A stretch of DNA of 64,000 nt, from positions 987,501-1,051,500 of the forward strand of contig NZ_CP042176.1 in assembly GCF_005937885.2 (NCBI RefSeq), given 5' to 3'. The notes under the pieces are model-generated. The model had not been told where the DNA came from and ran no database searches. It saw nothing but the letters and a program-made list of their open reading frames with translations. This DNA is from Bradyrhizobium sp. KBS0727 (GTDB taxonomy: Bacteria; Pseudomonadota; Alphaproteobacteria; Rhizobiales; Xanthobacteraceae). Made by a program: the position numbers and the translations under genes. Below, one piece after another: positions 24,086-31,940 of this stretch (position 1 is its first letter; every line of letters starts with the position of its first letter).

Positions 24086-25597
24086 CTACAGGTCCTGCCC
24101 GGAATAGGAACAGTTGAACGATTTGTTGCAGAGCGGGAAGTCGGCGACGATGTTGTTTTCGATGGCCGCTTCGAGCAGCGGCCATTGAAACCAGGATGGA
24201 TCGCGAAGATGGCAGCGGTCGACCCGGCCACCGTCGAGCCGGAGCCAGACCAGGATGTCGCCCCTGAAACCTTCGACCAGCGCCATGCCCTCGCGCGGCT
24301 CAGCCACGGAGGGGATCGGTACGTTCAGCGGGCCGCCGGGAAGCCGCTCCAGAATCTGATGTACCAAGGAAAGACTCTGCTCGACTTCCCGAATCCGGAT
24401 CCAGACGCGGGCATTGACGTCACCCTCGTCGAGCACCGGCACCTCGAAACGCAGATCGCCATACGGCGGATAACCGGGAGTGCGACGGGCATCGAACGTC
24501 CTCCCGGACGCGCGACCCACATAGCCTCCGGCACCGTATTGTTTTGTTAACGCCGCCGTGACGATACCGGTGTCGACGGTACGATCCTGAAGCGAGGCGG
24601 TGTTGTCGTAGAGTTCGACCAAGACGGGAAAGCGAACGTGGACATTGTCGAGCACCGCGCGGATGCTTGCCTGCCCCTTTTCGTCGAGATCGCGAACCAG
24701 CCCGCCGGGCACGATGACGTCTCGCATCAGGCGGTGACCGAAGGCTGTGTTCGCGGCGCGGAGAATGTCCTCACGCAGCACGTTGCAGTGGGCCTGCATC
24801 AAGCCGAACGACGCGTCGTTGCAGATCGCGCCGATATCGCCGAGGTGATTGGCAAGCCGCTCAAGTTCGGCCAGCAGCCCCCGCAGCCAGACCGCGCGGT
24901 GTGGCACTTCCAGTTGCAGGGCAGCCTCGACGGCCTTCGAAAACGCATAAGCATAGGCGACGGTGCTGTCGCCCGATACACGTCCGGCGAGTTGCGCGGC
25001 GCGCTCGATACTGGCACCTCGCATCAGCCCTTCTATACCCTTGTGGGTATATCCCAGCCGCTGTTCCAGCCGGACCACGGTTTCGCCGCTGGCGGTGAAC
25101 CGGAAATGTCCGGGTTCGATAATGCCGGCGTGCACCGGACCGACCGCAATCTGGTGCAGGCCATCGCCTTCCGTCGGCAGGAAGCTGTAGGGCGAAGTCG
25201 TCGCCAGCGCGTCGATTCGACTTCCCAACGGGAAGCGCACGCCCCAGCGGTTGTGATCGAGCCAGGGCCGGGTGTCGGGCAAGCCTTCCGCCGACAGTCC
25301 GAACAGATCATTGACCGCGCGCTCCAGCCGAAGCGCCGGCGGGTGGTACTTGCCGACGGAAGGGTAAACGCGATCAGGGCAGTCCAGGCTGACGACCGCG
25401 ATCTCAGCGGTATCCCGGTCCATAATCGCCATGTGTACCGCCGAGAGTTCACCCCAGAGCCCAAGCAGGCTCCAGCGTCCCTGTGCCAACTCGCTTGCTG
25501 CAAATTGCCAGACCGAAGCGTCAACCACGACGCGCGGCCACGGATGATGTTGCTGGATCTTGCGGCCTTCCAGCATCAGGTCAATCAGCGACGGCAT
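24086..25597 (-). CDS. hyfG: Hydrogenase-4-like large subunit lacking NiFe cysteines (HyfG/NuoCD family, Ehr type)
   Basis: A 503-residue fusion of a NuoC-like N-terminal domain (about 1-125, with YHPPALRLERAVNDLFGL) and a NuoD/HycE-like catalytic domain. Group 4 [NiFe] hydrogenases bind nickel by two CxxC motifs. Here the first reads VSGDS (Ser208-Gly-Asp-Ser211) and the second CSYSG (Cys496, then Ser499), so only one of four cysteines remains and no [NiFe] site can form. The surrounding framework (GYTHKGIEGLMRG, ELERLANHLGDIGA, FPLCNKSFNCSYSG) is well kept, which argues for a functional protein of the energy-converting hydrogenase-related (Ehr) kind rather than a decayed enzyme. A GGAGGAT site precedes the ATG; 17 bp separate it from hyfF. 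Electron donor and acceptor unknown. Confidence 0.9.
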   Translation of the reverse strand: MPSLIDLMLEGRKIQQHHPWPRVVVDASVWQFAASELAQGRWSLLGLWGELSAVHMAIMDRDTAEIAVVSLDCPDRVYPSVGKYHPPALRLERAVNDLFGLSAEGLPDTRPWLDHNRWGVRFPLGSRIDALATTSPYSFLPTEGDGLHQIAVGPVHAGIIEPGHFRFTASGETVVRLEQRLGYTHKGIEGLMRGASIERAAQLAGRVSGDSTVAYAYAFSKAVEAALQLEVPHRAVWLRGLLAELERLANHLGDIGAICNDASFGLMQAHCNVLREDILRAANTAFGHRLMRDVIVPGGLVRDLDEKGQASIRAVLDNVHVRFPVLVELYDNTASLQDRTVDTGIVTAALTKQYGAGGYVGRASGRTFDARRTPGYPPYGDLRFEVPVLDEGDVNARVWIRIREVEQSLSLVHQILERLPGGPLNVPIPSVAEPREGMALVEGFRGDILVWLRLDGGRVDRCHLRDPSWFQWPLLEAAIENNIVADFPLCNKSFNCSYSGQDL

Positions 25598-25614
25598 GTC
25601 ACGTTTATCCTCCG

Positions 25615-27066
25615 CTATCCAAGGAGACGAGCCACATTCTGGAACCAGACCACGAGCGGCGCGGGCAGATAGATTCCTGCGCCCAGAACCAATGAAAGAT
25701 GCGCAAACATCGGCACGTAGGAAGCTTCCGCCGACGCCGTGCTGCCGCGGGGCGCGCCGAAGGCGACGCTGGTCAGGCGCAACGTCAATGCGCCAAACGC
25801 CAGCAGAAGCCCGAACACCAGCACGATCGCCAGTAGCGGCTGCCGCGCGAAGGTCGAACTCACGACGAGAAATTCGCTCATGAAGATGCCGAGCGGCGGC
25901 AGTCCGGCGATCGCGACCACGCCCACTACGAAACCCCAGCCTAGTGCTGGATGGGTCACCGTCAGGCCGCGGATCCTGTTGATCCGCTGCGTGCCCTTGA
26001 TCTGCGAGATATGGCCGACGGCGTAGAAGATCGCCGACTTGGTCAGGCTGTGCATCACCATGTGCAGCAATCCTGCAAAATTGGCCAGCGGGCCGCCCAT
26101 CCCGAACGCAAACACGATGATGCCCATGTGTTCGATCGAGGAGTAGGCGAACAGCCGTTTGATGTCCCGCCGGCGGTAGAGCATGAAGGCGGCGAAAACC
26201 AGCGAGACCAGACCCATCGTCACCATCAGCGGGCCCGGAGCGATCGCGTTAGGATTGGCGGCGAGCAATATCTTGAAGCGAAGCAGCGCATAGAGCGCGA
26301 CGTTCAGAAGCAGACCGGACAGCACCGCGGATATCGGGGTCGGGCCTTCGGCGTGGGCATCGGGCAGCCAGGCATGCAGCGGCGCGAGGCCGACCTTGGT
26401 CCCATAGCCGAGAAACAGGAATATGAAGGCAACATTGAGCAGGGCCGGATCGAAGGCCGCCGCATGCTGGATCAACAGCGTCCAGACCATGCCGTCCTGG
26501 CCTTCGCCGACGATCGGCCGCGCCGCCATGTAGACGAGGATGGTGCCGAACAGGGCGAACGCAATTCCGACGCTGCCCAGGATAAAATATTTCCACGCCG
26601 CTTCCAGCGCGGCGTGGGTGCGGTAGATGCCGACCATCAGCACGGTGGTGAGCGTGGCGATTTCGACCGCCACCCACATCAGGCCGATGTTATTCGACAC
26701 GAAAGCCAGATTCATACCGAACATCATGGTCTGGAACATGGCGTGGTAGAAACGCAGATAAACCGGCGTCAATCGCTCGGTATCGAGTTCGTGGGCGATA
26801 TAGCTCGCGCTGAAAATGCTGGTCGTGAAGCCGACGAAGGTATTGAGCACGATGAAGACGATGTTGAGATCGTCGATCAGCACGTAGGGTCCAGGCTGCG
26901 GTCGCTCGATGACGAAGAGGGAAAGCGCCGATAGAAACGTCGCGAGACTTGCAATGACATTCAGCCGCGCCGTCAGCCGGTAGCCGGGCAGGATGGCCAG
27001 CAACGCTGCCGAGCCGATCGGAATCAGCAGCACCGCCGCCACGGGATCGAAGGAAGGCAGGTTCAT
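25615..27066 (-). CDS. hyfF: Hydrogenase-4-like proton-channel subunit (HyfF; NuoL/M/N and Mrp-antiporter family)
   Basis: A 483-residue integral membrane protein with about 13-14 helices. The antiporter-like core shows the conserved acidic site MWVAVEIATLTTVL (Glu on helix 5), the Lys/His-bearing helix GYGTKVGLAPLHAWLPDAHA, and a broken-helix segment near KSAIFYAVGHI. These are the residues that move protons in complex I and Mrp antiporters. It would couple electron flow in the peripheral arm to proton or cation translocation. Its start overlaps the hyfE stop as ATGA. Together with HyfB it supplies two antiporter-like subunits to the complex. Confidence 0.92.
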   Translation of the reverse strand: MNLPSFDPVAAVLLIPIGSAALLAILPGYRLTARLNVIASLATFLSALSLFVIERPQPGPYVLIDDLNIVFIVLNTFVGFTTSIFSASYIAHELDTERLTPVYLRFYHAMFQTMMFGMNLAFVSNNIGLMWVAVEIATLTTVLMVGIYRTHAALEAAWKYFILGSVGIAFALFGTILVYMAARPIVGEGQDGMVWTLLIQHAAAFDPALLNVAFIFLFLGYGTKVGLAPLHAWLPDAHAEGPTPISAVLSGLLLNVALYALLRFKILLAANPNAIAPGPLMVTMGLVSLVFAAFMLYRRRDIKRLFAYSSIEHMGIIVFAFGMGGPLANFAGLLHMVMHSLTKSAIFYAVGHISQIKGTQRINRIRGLTVTHPALGWGFVVGVVAIAGLPPLGIFMSEFLVVSSTFARQPLLAIVLVFGLLLAFGALTLRLTSVAFGAPRGSTASAEASYVPMFAHLSLVLGAGIYLPAPLVVWFQNVARLLG

Positions 27067-27731
27067 CGGTGCTCGCCCCGGTAGTCGTCGAGGGCGGAAA
27101 CGTCGACGGAATCGAAGCGTTCACGGATCCGGAACAGGAAGATACCGATGACGATGAAGGCGATCAGGATCGAGAACGCCACGCTGATTTCGACCACCAG
27201 CGGCATGCCCCTGGCGCCGGTGGCCGCCAGCACCAGTCCGTTCTCGAGCGACATGAATCCCACGACCTGGCTGACGGCATTGCGCCGCGTCACCATGACC
27301 AGAAGTCCGAGCAGAACGACCGAGAGTGCGAAGGCGAGATCCTCGCGCGCCAGCGGATCGGCCTCGGCGGTGACCCGCAGCATCAGCACCATGGAGAGCG
27401 CGACCAATGCCATCCCGGCCAGCATGGTCGGGCCGATCCCCACGGCCGACTCAATGTCGCGATGAATGCCAAGCTGCTTGATGATGCGATGCAGCGCCAC
27501 CGGAATAACGATCGCCTTGAAGACGAGGGCGATGGCCGCCGTGATGTAGAGATGCGGCGCTCCCTGAACGAAGGCTTGCCAGGCGACCGAAAGCGCCAGC
27601 ACGACGGCGTGCAACGCAAAGACGTTGAGCAGCGAATAGAGTCGATCCTGGTACAGCATCATGAAGCTGATCAGGACCAACCCGCCGGCCAGCGTGTGCG
27701 AGACGTCGAAGGCGAGGCTGTGCATCTGCAT
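27063..27731 (-). CDS. hyfE: Hydrogenase-4-like membrane subunit (HyfE; NuoK-like)
   Basis: A 222-residue membrane protein with about six to seven helices. The C-terminal half matches NuoK/MrpC-type small subunits, including a buried Glu in FMSLENGLVLAATG. The N-terminal half is the HyfE-specific extension. In complex I NuoK provides one of the central proton half-channels. Overlaps are tight: its start shares one base with the hyfC stop (TGATG) and its stop overlaps the hyfF start (ATGA), so synthesis is coupled along the operon. Confidence 0.9.
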   Translation of the reverse strand: MQMHSLAFDVSHTLAGGLVLISFMMLYQDRLYSLLNVFALHAVVLALSVAWQAFVQGAPHLYITAAIALVFKAIVIPVALHRIIKQLGIHRDIESAVGIGPTMLAGMALVALSMVLMLRVTAEADPLAREDLAFALSVVLLGLLVMVTRRNAVSQVVGFMSLENGLVLAATGARGMPLVVEISVAFSILIAFIVIGIFLFRIRERFDSVDVSALDDYRGEHR

Positions 27732-28687
27732 CAGAAGCTCCTCGACACGAACAGCAGCAGCGTACCGAGCAAGCCCAGCATGAGTGCGGCCCCAAGGAAT
27801 TGCGGAACGCGGAAAACGCGCATCTTCGCCGTGGCGGTTTCAAACAGCGCAAGGAAGAAGCCCGCTGCCGCAAGTTTGACGATATAGGCTCCGGCGCCGA
27901 CGGCATACGACAGCGGACCGGTACCGAAGACTGCGATCTTCCAGGGCAGGAACACGCAGGCGATCAGCGAGATATAGAGCAGCAGTTTGAGGAAGGCGCC
28001 GAATTCGATCATCGCGAGATGACGTCCGGAATATTCGAGCACCATCGCCTCGTGCACCATGGTGAGTTCCAGATGCGTGGTGGGGTTGTCGATCGGGATG
28101 CGCGCGTTCTCGGCGAGCGCGACCATGATCAGCGCGATCACCGCCATCCCCAGCGATACCCGTAGTCCGACGTAGGACGAGGCCATGAAATTGGCCACGG
28201 TCGAAAGCTGGGTCGAGCCGGCTACCAGTGCCAGGCAAAAGAAGATTAGCAGCATCGCCGGCTCTGCGAGTGCTGCGATCATGACCTCGCGGCTGGAGCC
28301 GATGCCGCCAAAGCTGGTGCCGACGTCCATTCCTGCGAGCGCCAGAAAGAAGCGTGCGCTTCCGAGCAGCGCAACGATGGCGATCAGATCGGCGGTCCAG
28401 TTGAACAGCAGGCCTGTCGCAAAGGTCGGCACCAGCGCGGCGGCAACCCAGATCGCGGCAAAGGTCACATAGGGTGTCACGCGGAACAGCCACGAGGCGT
28501 TGTCGGCCAGCACCACCTCCTTGCGGAGCAAGCGCAGGAGGTCGCGATACGGCTGTAAGACCGACGCTCCCTGGCGCAGTACCAGCCGCGCCTTGATCTT
28601 GCGCACGAAGCCGGTCAGCAGCGGCGCGAGCAGCAGCACCAGCAGCATCTGCACACCCTGTACCACGATGTCTGAGATCACGACCAT
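27731..28687 (-). CDS. hyfC: Hydrogenase-4-like membrane subunit (HyfC; NuoH-like)
   Basis: A 318-residue membrane protein with eight helices, the NuoH/HycD family. Signature loops are present: LRQGASVLQPYRDLLRLLRK after helix 1 and the charged segment IDNPTTHLELTMVHEAMVL, which in complex I lines the quinone/coupling site. It anchors the peripheral HyfG-HyfI arm to the proton-channel subunits. It overlaps the hyfB stop by 10 bp. The conserved Glu residues of the LELTMVHE loop are intact, which supports a functional coupling module even though HyfG has lost its metal site. Confidence 0.92.
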   Translation of the reverse strand: MVVISDIVVQGVQMLLVLLLAPLLTGFVRKIKARLVLRQGASVLQPYRDLLRLLRKEVVLADNASWLFRVTPYVTFAAIWVAAALVPTFATGLLFNWTADLIAIVALLGSARFFLALAGMDVGTSFGGIGSSREVMIAALAEPAMLLIFFCLALVAGSTQLSTVANFMASSYVGLRVSLGMAVIALIMVALAENARIPIDNPTTHLELTMVHEAMVLEYSGRHLAMIEFGAFLKLLLYISLIACVFLPWKIAVFGTGPLSYAVGAGAYIVKLAAAGFFLALFETATAKMRVFRVPQFLGAALMLGLLGTLLLFVSRSF

Positions 28688-30693
28688 ATCGCGAGCACCA
28701 GAAGCAACGTGACGAGGGTGGCAAAGACGAGACTGAGATATCGCCGGATAGTCAGGAACTGGAGACGGTTGAGCCGATCGGCTGAAAAGCCGACCGCACC
28801 CGCGATTGGCTGATAGATTCCCTCCCAGACCAGATCATGCAATTCGATCCGCAGCCGCGCCGGCCTGGTATCTCCGGGGGCCGGCATGTCGACGTGGTCG
28901 CGCGCGCTAAACACGAGTGTGCCGAAAACTCGGCGGATCGGCTGTGCGAAGCTTCCGGCCGAATACTGGGCCGCAGGCGTCGGGTCGGAGAAACCGCAAC
29001 CCCAGGCGGGTCCCCGCCGCAGCGCATGCGAGGCGAAGCGATGGATAACGAAGACGGCAAGAGAGGCGGATATGGTGATGAATAGCATCACCAGCAATCC
29101 GTTGTACGAACTGCGGCTCTCCGCAATCGGCACGATTGAAAGCCAGGGTTCATTGGCCTGGATCGGCATGCGGCCACCGAGGATCTCGGTCGTGACCGGC
29201 GAAAGCGCATCGATCACCAGTCCCGGCAGGATTCCGGCCAGCAGGCAAAGCGCGGCAAGGATAAACATGGCTGACAGCGAGTAACGGTCGACCTCGTGGG
29301 CGGTTTCCGCGGCCGTGCTACGCGGCCGCCCGAGAAACGCTATCCCGTAGGCCTTGACAAAGCAGGCCGCGGCCAACGCGGCCGCCAGGGCCAATAGCGC
29401 GCCAACCGCGGGCACCGTGACCTTCAGCGCCCATTGCGGCAACTCCGGACTTTGCAGCACCGCCTGGAACATCAGCCATTCCGAAACGAAGCCGTTGAAG
29501 GGCGGCAGTGCGGAGATCGCGACGCAGCCGACGAGAACGACGAAGCTGGTGCGCGGCATGCGATGAATGAGGCCACCCAGCCTGTCCATGTCCCGCTCGC
29601 CGGTCGCGGTCAGGACCGCGCCGGCGCCGAAGAACAGCAGGCCCTTGAAGAAGGAGTGATTGAGCACGTGAAACAGCGCCGCCGTGAAGGCCAACGCCGC
29701 CGCGAGCTTCAGTCCGTTGGCCTGGAAGGCCAGGGCGAGGCCGAGGCTGGCAAAGATGACGCCGATGTTTTCAATCGTGCTGTAGGCCAGCAGGCGCTTC
29801 AAATCCTTTTCCATCATGGCGTAGAGGATTCCCATGACGGCGGTGATGCCGCCGAGGATCAGCACGACGACGCTGGCCCACCAGGTTGGTGGCCCCAGCA
29901 GGTCAAAGATGACGCGAATGAAGCCGTAGATCGCGACTTTGGTCATGACGCCGCTCATCAGCGCCGACACGTGGCTGGGGGCGGCGGGATGCGCGAGCGG
30001 CAGCCAGACATGCAATGGCACGAGACCGGCCTTTGAGCCGGCGCCGAGCAGCATCAGGATCAACACCAATGTCGCGGCGTAAGGCGTGTGTTGTGCGGCG
30101 CGGATGGCCGCGAATCCGTAATCTCCCGCCGGTCCCGCCAGCAGGCCGAAAGCCAGCAGCAATGCGAGCGTGCCGAAGCTTGCCATCACCAGGTAAACAT
30201 AACCCGCCTTCGCGTTGCCCGGTTCACGATGGTGCGACATGACCAGCGCCCAGGAAGCGAGCGACATGAATTCCCAGCAAAGCAGATAGGAAAACGCGTC
30301 ATCCGCCAGTACCACAAGATTCATCCCGGCCAGAAAGGCAGGAAAGAAGGGAAGGACGCGGTGCGGCGCCGGATCGTGGTGGCCATAGCCAAGACCGTAA
30401 AGGCTGGCCGATGCGCCTCCCAGATTGACGACGACAAGGAAGAACGCCGCCAGCGCATCGAGGCGGAAATGGGCGCCGAGCCACGGCAGTCCAATCGGCA
30501 AGGTCAGGCCGGAGTCATTGAGAACGTCACCGAGCAGACAGCGGATCGACCCGAACAATGCGACCAGGGAAACAGCCATAGTGACGCCGTAGACAATTGC
30601 CGTGGAACTCTTCGCGCCGCTCAGAACGAGCGCAAGCCCGGCGATCCCCAACAATCCCGCGGCACATGACATCTGCAAAACAACGGGAGACAT
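28678..30693 (-). CDS. hyfB: Hydrogenase-4-like proton-channel subunit (HyfB; NuoL-like)
   Basis: A 671-residue membrane protein, about 16 helices. The antiporter core has the Glu of LLCWEFMSLASWAL, the Lys of GAGSKAGLVPLHVWLPLAHP, and Lys/His of NHSFFKGLLFFGAG. A long C-terminal region with extra helices follows, as in HyfB/HycC. The ATG at 30693 shares one base with the stop of the XRE regulator (TGATG); a TTG one codon earlier is discounted. It is the first structural gene of the Hyf operon. The complex thus has HyfB and HyfF as two pump-like subunits but no HyfD, and no ferredoxin subunit (HyfA or HyfH) is encoded in the operon. Confidence 0.92.
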   Translation of the reverse strand: MSPVVLQMSCAAGLLGIAGLALVLSGAKSSTAIVYGVTMAVSLVALFGSIRCLLGDVLNDSGLTLPIGLPWLGAHFRLDALAAFFLVVVNLGGASASLYGLGYGHHDPAPHRVLPFFPAFLAGMNLVVLADDAFSYLLCWEFMSLASWALVMSHHREPGNAKAGYVYLVMASFGTLALLLAFGLLAGPAGDYGFAAIRAAQHTPYAATLVLILMLLGAGSKAGLVPLHVWLPLAHPAAPSHVSALMSGVMTKVAIYGFIRVIFDLLGPPTWWASVVVLILGGITAVMGILYAMMEKDLKRLLAYSTIENIGVIFASLGLALAFQANGLKLAAALAFTAALFHVLNHSFFKGLLFFGAGAVLTATGERDMDRLGGLIHRMPRTSFVVLVGCVAISALPPFNGFVSEWLMFQAVLQSPELPQWALKVTVPAVGALLALAAALAAACFVKAYGIAFLGRPRSTAAETAHEVDRYSLSAMFILAALCLLAGILPGLVIDALSPVTTEILGGRMPIQANEPWLSIVPIAESRSSYNGLLVMLFITISASLAVFVIHRFASHALRRGPAWGCGFSDPTPAAQYSAGSFAQPIRRVFGTLVFSARDHVDMPAPGDTRPARLRIELHDLVWEGIYQPIAGAVGFSADRLNRLQFLTIRRYLSLVFATLVTLLLVLAIWS

Positions 30694-31013
30694 CAAGCGC
30701 GGCCCCGCGTTCCGTTCGATGCTTTGTGTTCTCGCTGACTGTCCAAATCGGCTTTAGCTGAACGCGAATTCATCTTCAGTCGCACGCCGCGGCCCTGCGA
30801 ATTGCTGAGGGCTCCTTCGTCGATCATCTCGATCCCGGCGGCGTCGAATGCGGCAATCAACTTGACCAGCGAATCGACATTGCCTCGAACCAGCGCTTCG
30901 CTTGCCTCCATTCGCTGGATGGTAGGCGCGGAAAGTCCGGAGAGTTCTGCGAGTCGGCGCTGATCGATGCCGAGCAGCAACCTGGCAGCCCGCAATTGAG
31001 CTGCCGTGATCAT
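30693..31013 (-). CDS. XRE-family HTH regulator (paralogue 1), first gene of the Hyf operon
   Basis: A 106-residue Cro/C1-type regulator (MITAAQLRAARLLLGIDQ; LSGLSAPTIQRMEASEALVRGN) paralogous to the one at 23001-23321. The ATG at 31013 is chosen because it gives exactly the length and N-terminus of the paralogue; the frame is open to a TTG at 31052. Its stop shares a base with the hyfB start (TGATG), so the regulator and the membrane complex are made from one coupled message, which is unusual for hyf clusters. A perfect inverted pair of GATATC lies about 85 bp upstream. It probably autoregulates the whole operon; the signal is unknown. Confidence 0.88.
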   Translation of the reverse strand: MITAAQLRAARLLLGIDQRRLAELSGLSAPTIQRMEASEALVRGNVDSLVKLIAAFDAAGIEMIDEGALSNSQGRGVRLKMNSRSAKADLDSQREHKASNGTRGRA

Positions 31014-31412
31014 CGATATCTGTTTCACCGTCGGGATCCCGGCCAATATCAAACATCATTTTCCATCCTAACTAATGATGTAATATTGTCAATAATTGAT
31101 ATCTAGGATATCTATTCTAAGGGATGCATTTCAGGCGCTGAAGTACGCGTTCGCGGGGTCCGGGCATATCGATCACCGGCGCAGCTTGAGCGAGACATTC
31201 TGCTCGCGCAGCAAACGGCCGTGCCCCGGAGTTTCTCAGGGCTGGTTGGAGGACGAGAGGGGCCTGCTATTTCGTTCAGACCGGGCCGCGGACTGCCGGC
31301 CTTGGCTCAGATCAGCAAGAAATACTCTAATCTTCTCAAAGGCCGCCGAATGAGGACCAATGACGCTTCAAATGGCCGCCGTCAGCGAATGTCGGTATCG
31401 GTGGTTGCGCCT
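31014..31412. other. Promoter region of Hyf operon and island right flank
   Basis: About 400 bp. The first 110 bp are strongly AT-rich (TAATATTGTCAATAATTGATATC) and likely hold the operon promoter and operator. 31130-31412 has no credible gene; open frames there lack ribosome sites and family features. Confidence 0.5.
31098..31112. promoter_or_regulatory. Candidate operator: inverted GATATC pair
   Basis: GATATCTAGGATATC: two GATATC words three bases apart, in an AT-rich stretch about 85 bp upstream of the XRE regulator that heads the Hyf operon. A word AGAATAGATAT on the minus strand overlaps it and resembles AGTATAGATAT upstream of the second XRE gene. Candidate only. Confidence 0.4.
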
Positions 31413-31425
31413 CCCCGCAACCAAG
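31413..31425 (+). repeat. Putative attR (tRNA-fMet 3' end repeat)
   Basis: An exact copy of the 13-base CCCCGCAACCAAG of tRNA-fMet at 19586-19598, without a tRNA body before it. It is followed within 7 bp by a strong terminator hairpin, as would be expected behind the original chromosomal tRNA gene. The 11.8 kb between the repeats holds the Hyf operon and other accessory genes. Confidence 0.6.
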
Positions 31426-31431
31426 TTGATG

Positions 31432-31472
31432 AAAACCCCAGCAATCTGAATAGATTGCTGGGGTTTTGTTTT
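31432..31472 (+). terminator. Rho-independent terminator
   Basis: A perfect 16-bp stem (31432-31447 with 31452-31467) with a GAAT loop and T-rich tail GTTTTT. No plus-strand gene ends just upstream. It makes sense as the original terminator of the tRNA-fMet gene, displaced by insertion of the island. Confidence 0.9.
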
Positions 31473-31940
31473 TGAGGTCGAACCGTCGCCCGAACAAAAT
31501 CAATGGCTCAGTTTGGTAGGTTCAAATCGCCCGCAACCAATTGCGGAATGCATAAGCGCAGCGGGCGAACGGCGATGATGGCGTATTCCTTCGTGTCAGC
31601 GAGGAGGGTTTCGAGAAATGCTTGGCCTTACGGATCGTTGACGTGCAATCCGATCATCCTCGTCGTCGAACGGCGGAACGCATCTCTGTGGAAATGGCGG
31701 TTGATAGCGCCGCGTCGCCCGCTCGCGCACCGAACACCAGAGTAAGGCCAACTCAGTTGGCGGCGTTTCCCGCGCGCAGAACGAGCCGGATGCTCGGAGC
31801 GACGGTTCAAGCGACCGACCTAATCCTTTTGGTGTACCCCGCGGTAGTTTCCCAAGCCGGAATAAACTTCCTTGCAGGGGCAGGAGCTAAAGCGCCCGAT
31901 AGTCTGTGGATGATCCAATTGCCTAGTCCAGGCGTCGACA
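31473..31940. other. Gene-poor stretch upstream of the hybrid kinase
   Basis: About 470 bp. It holds a tRNA-like remnant at 31503-31539 and otherwise no recognisable gene; frames spanning 31503-31993 have no ribosome site and low-complexity products. The kinase promoter presumably lies in the last 100 bp. Confidence 0.45.
31503..31539 (+). pseudogene. tRNA-like remnant
   Basis: The stretch joins a D-arm-like piece (GGCTCAGTTTGGTAG) directly to TAGGTTCAAATC and CCCGCAACCA, which match the T-arm and 3' end of the tRNA-fMet at 19570-19596 with five bases missing. No anticodon arm is present. It looks like a deletion derivative of a tRNA gene, a second scar beside the attR-like repeat. Confidence 0.5.

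Noticed and set aside
24086..25597. A functional [NiFe] hydrogenase 4 large subunit
   Set aside because: Three of the four nickel-iron cysteines are missing (SGDS and CSYS), and no maturation genes are in the window.
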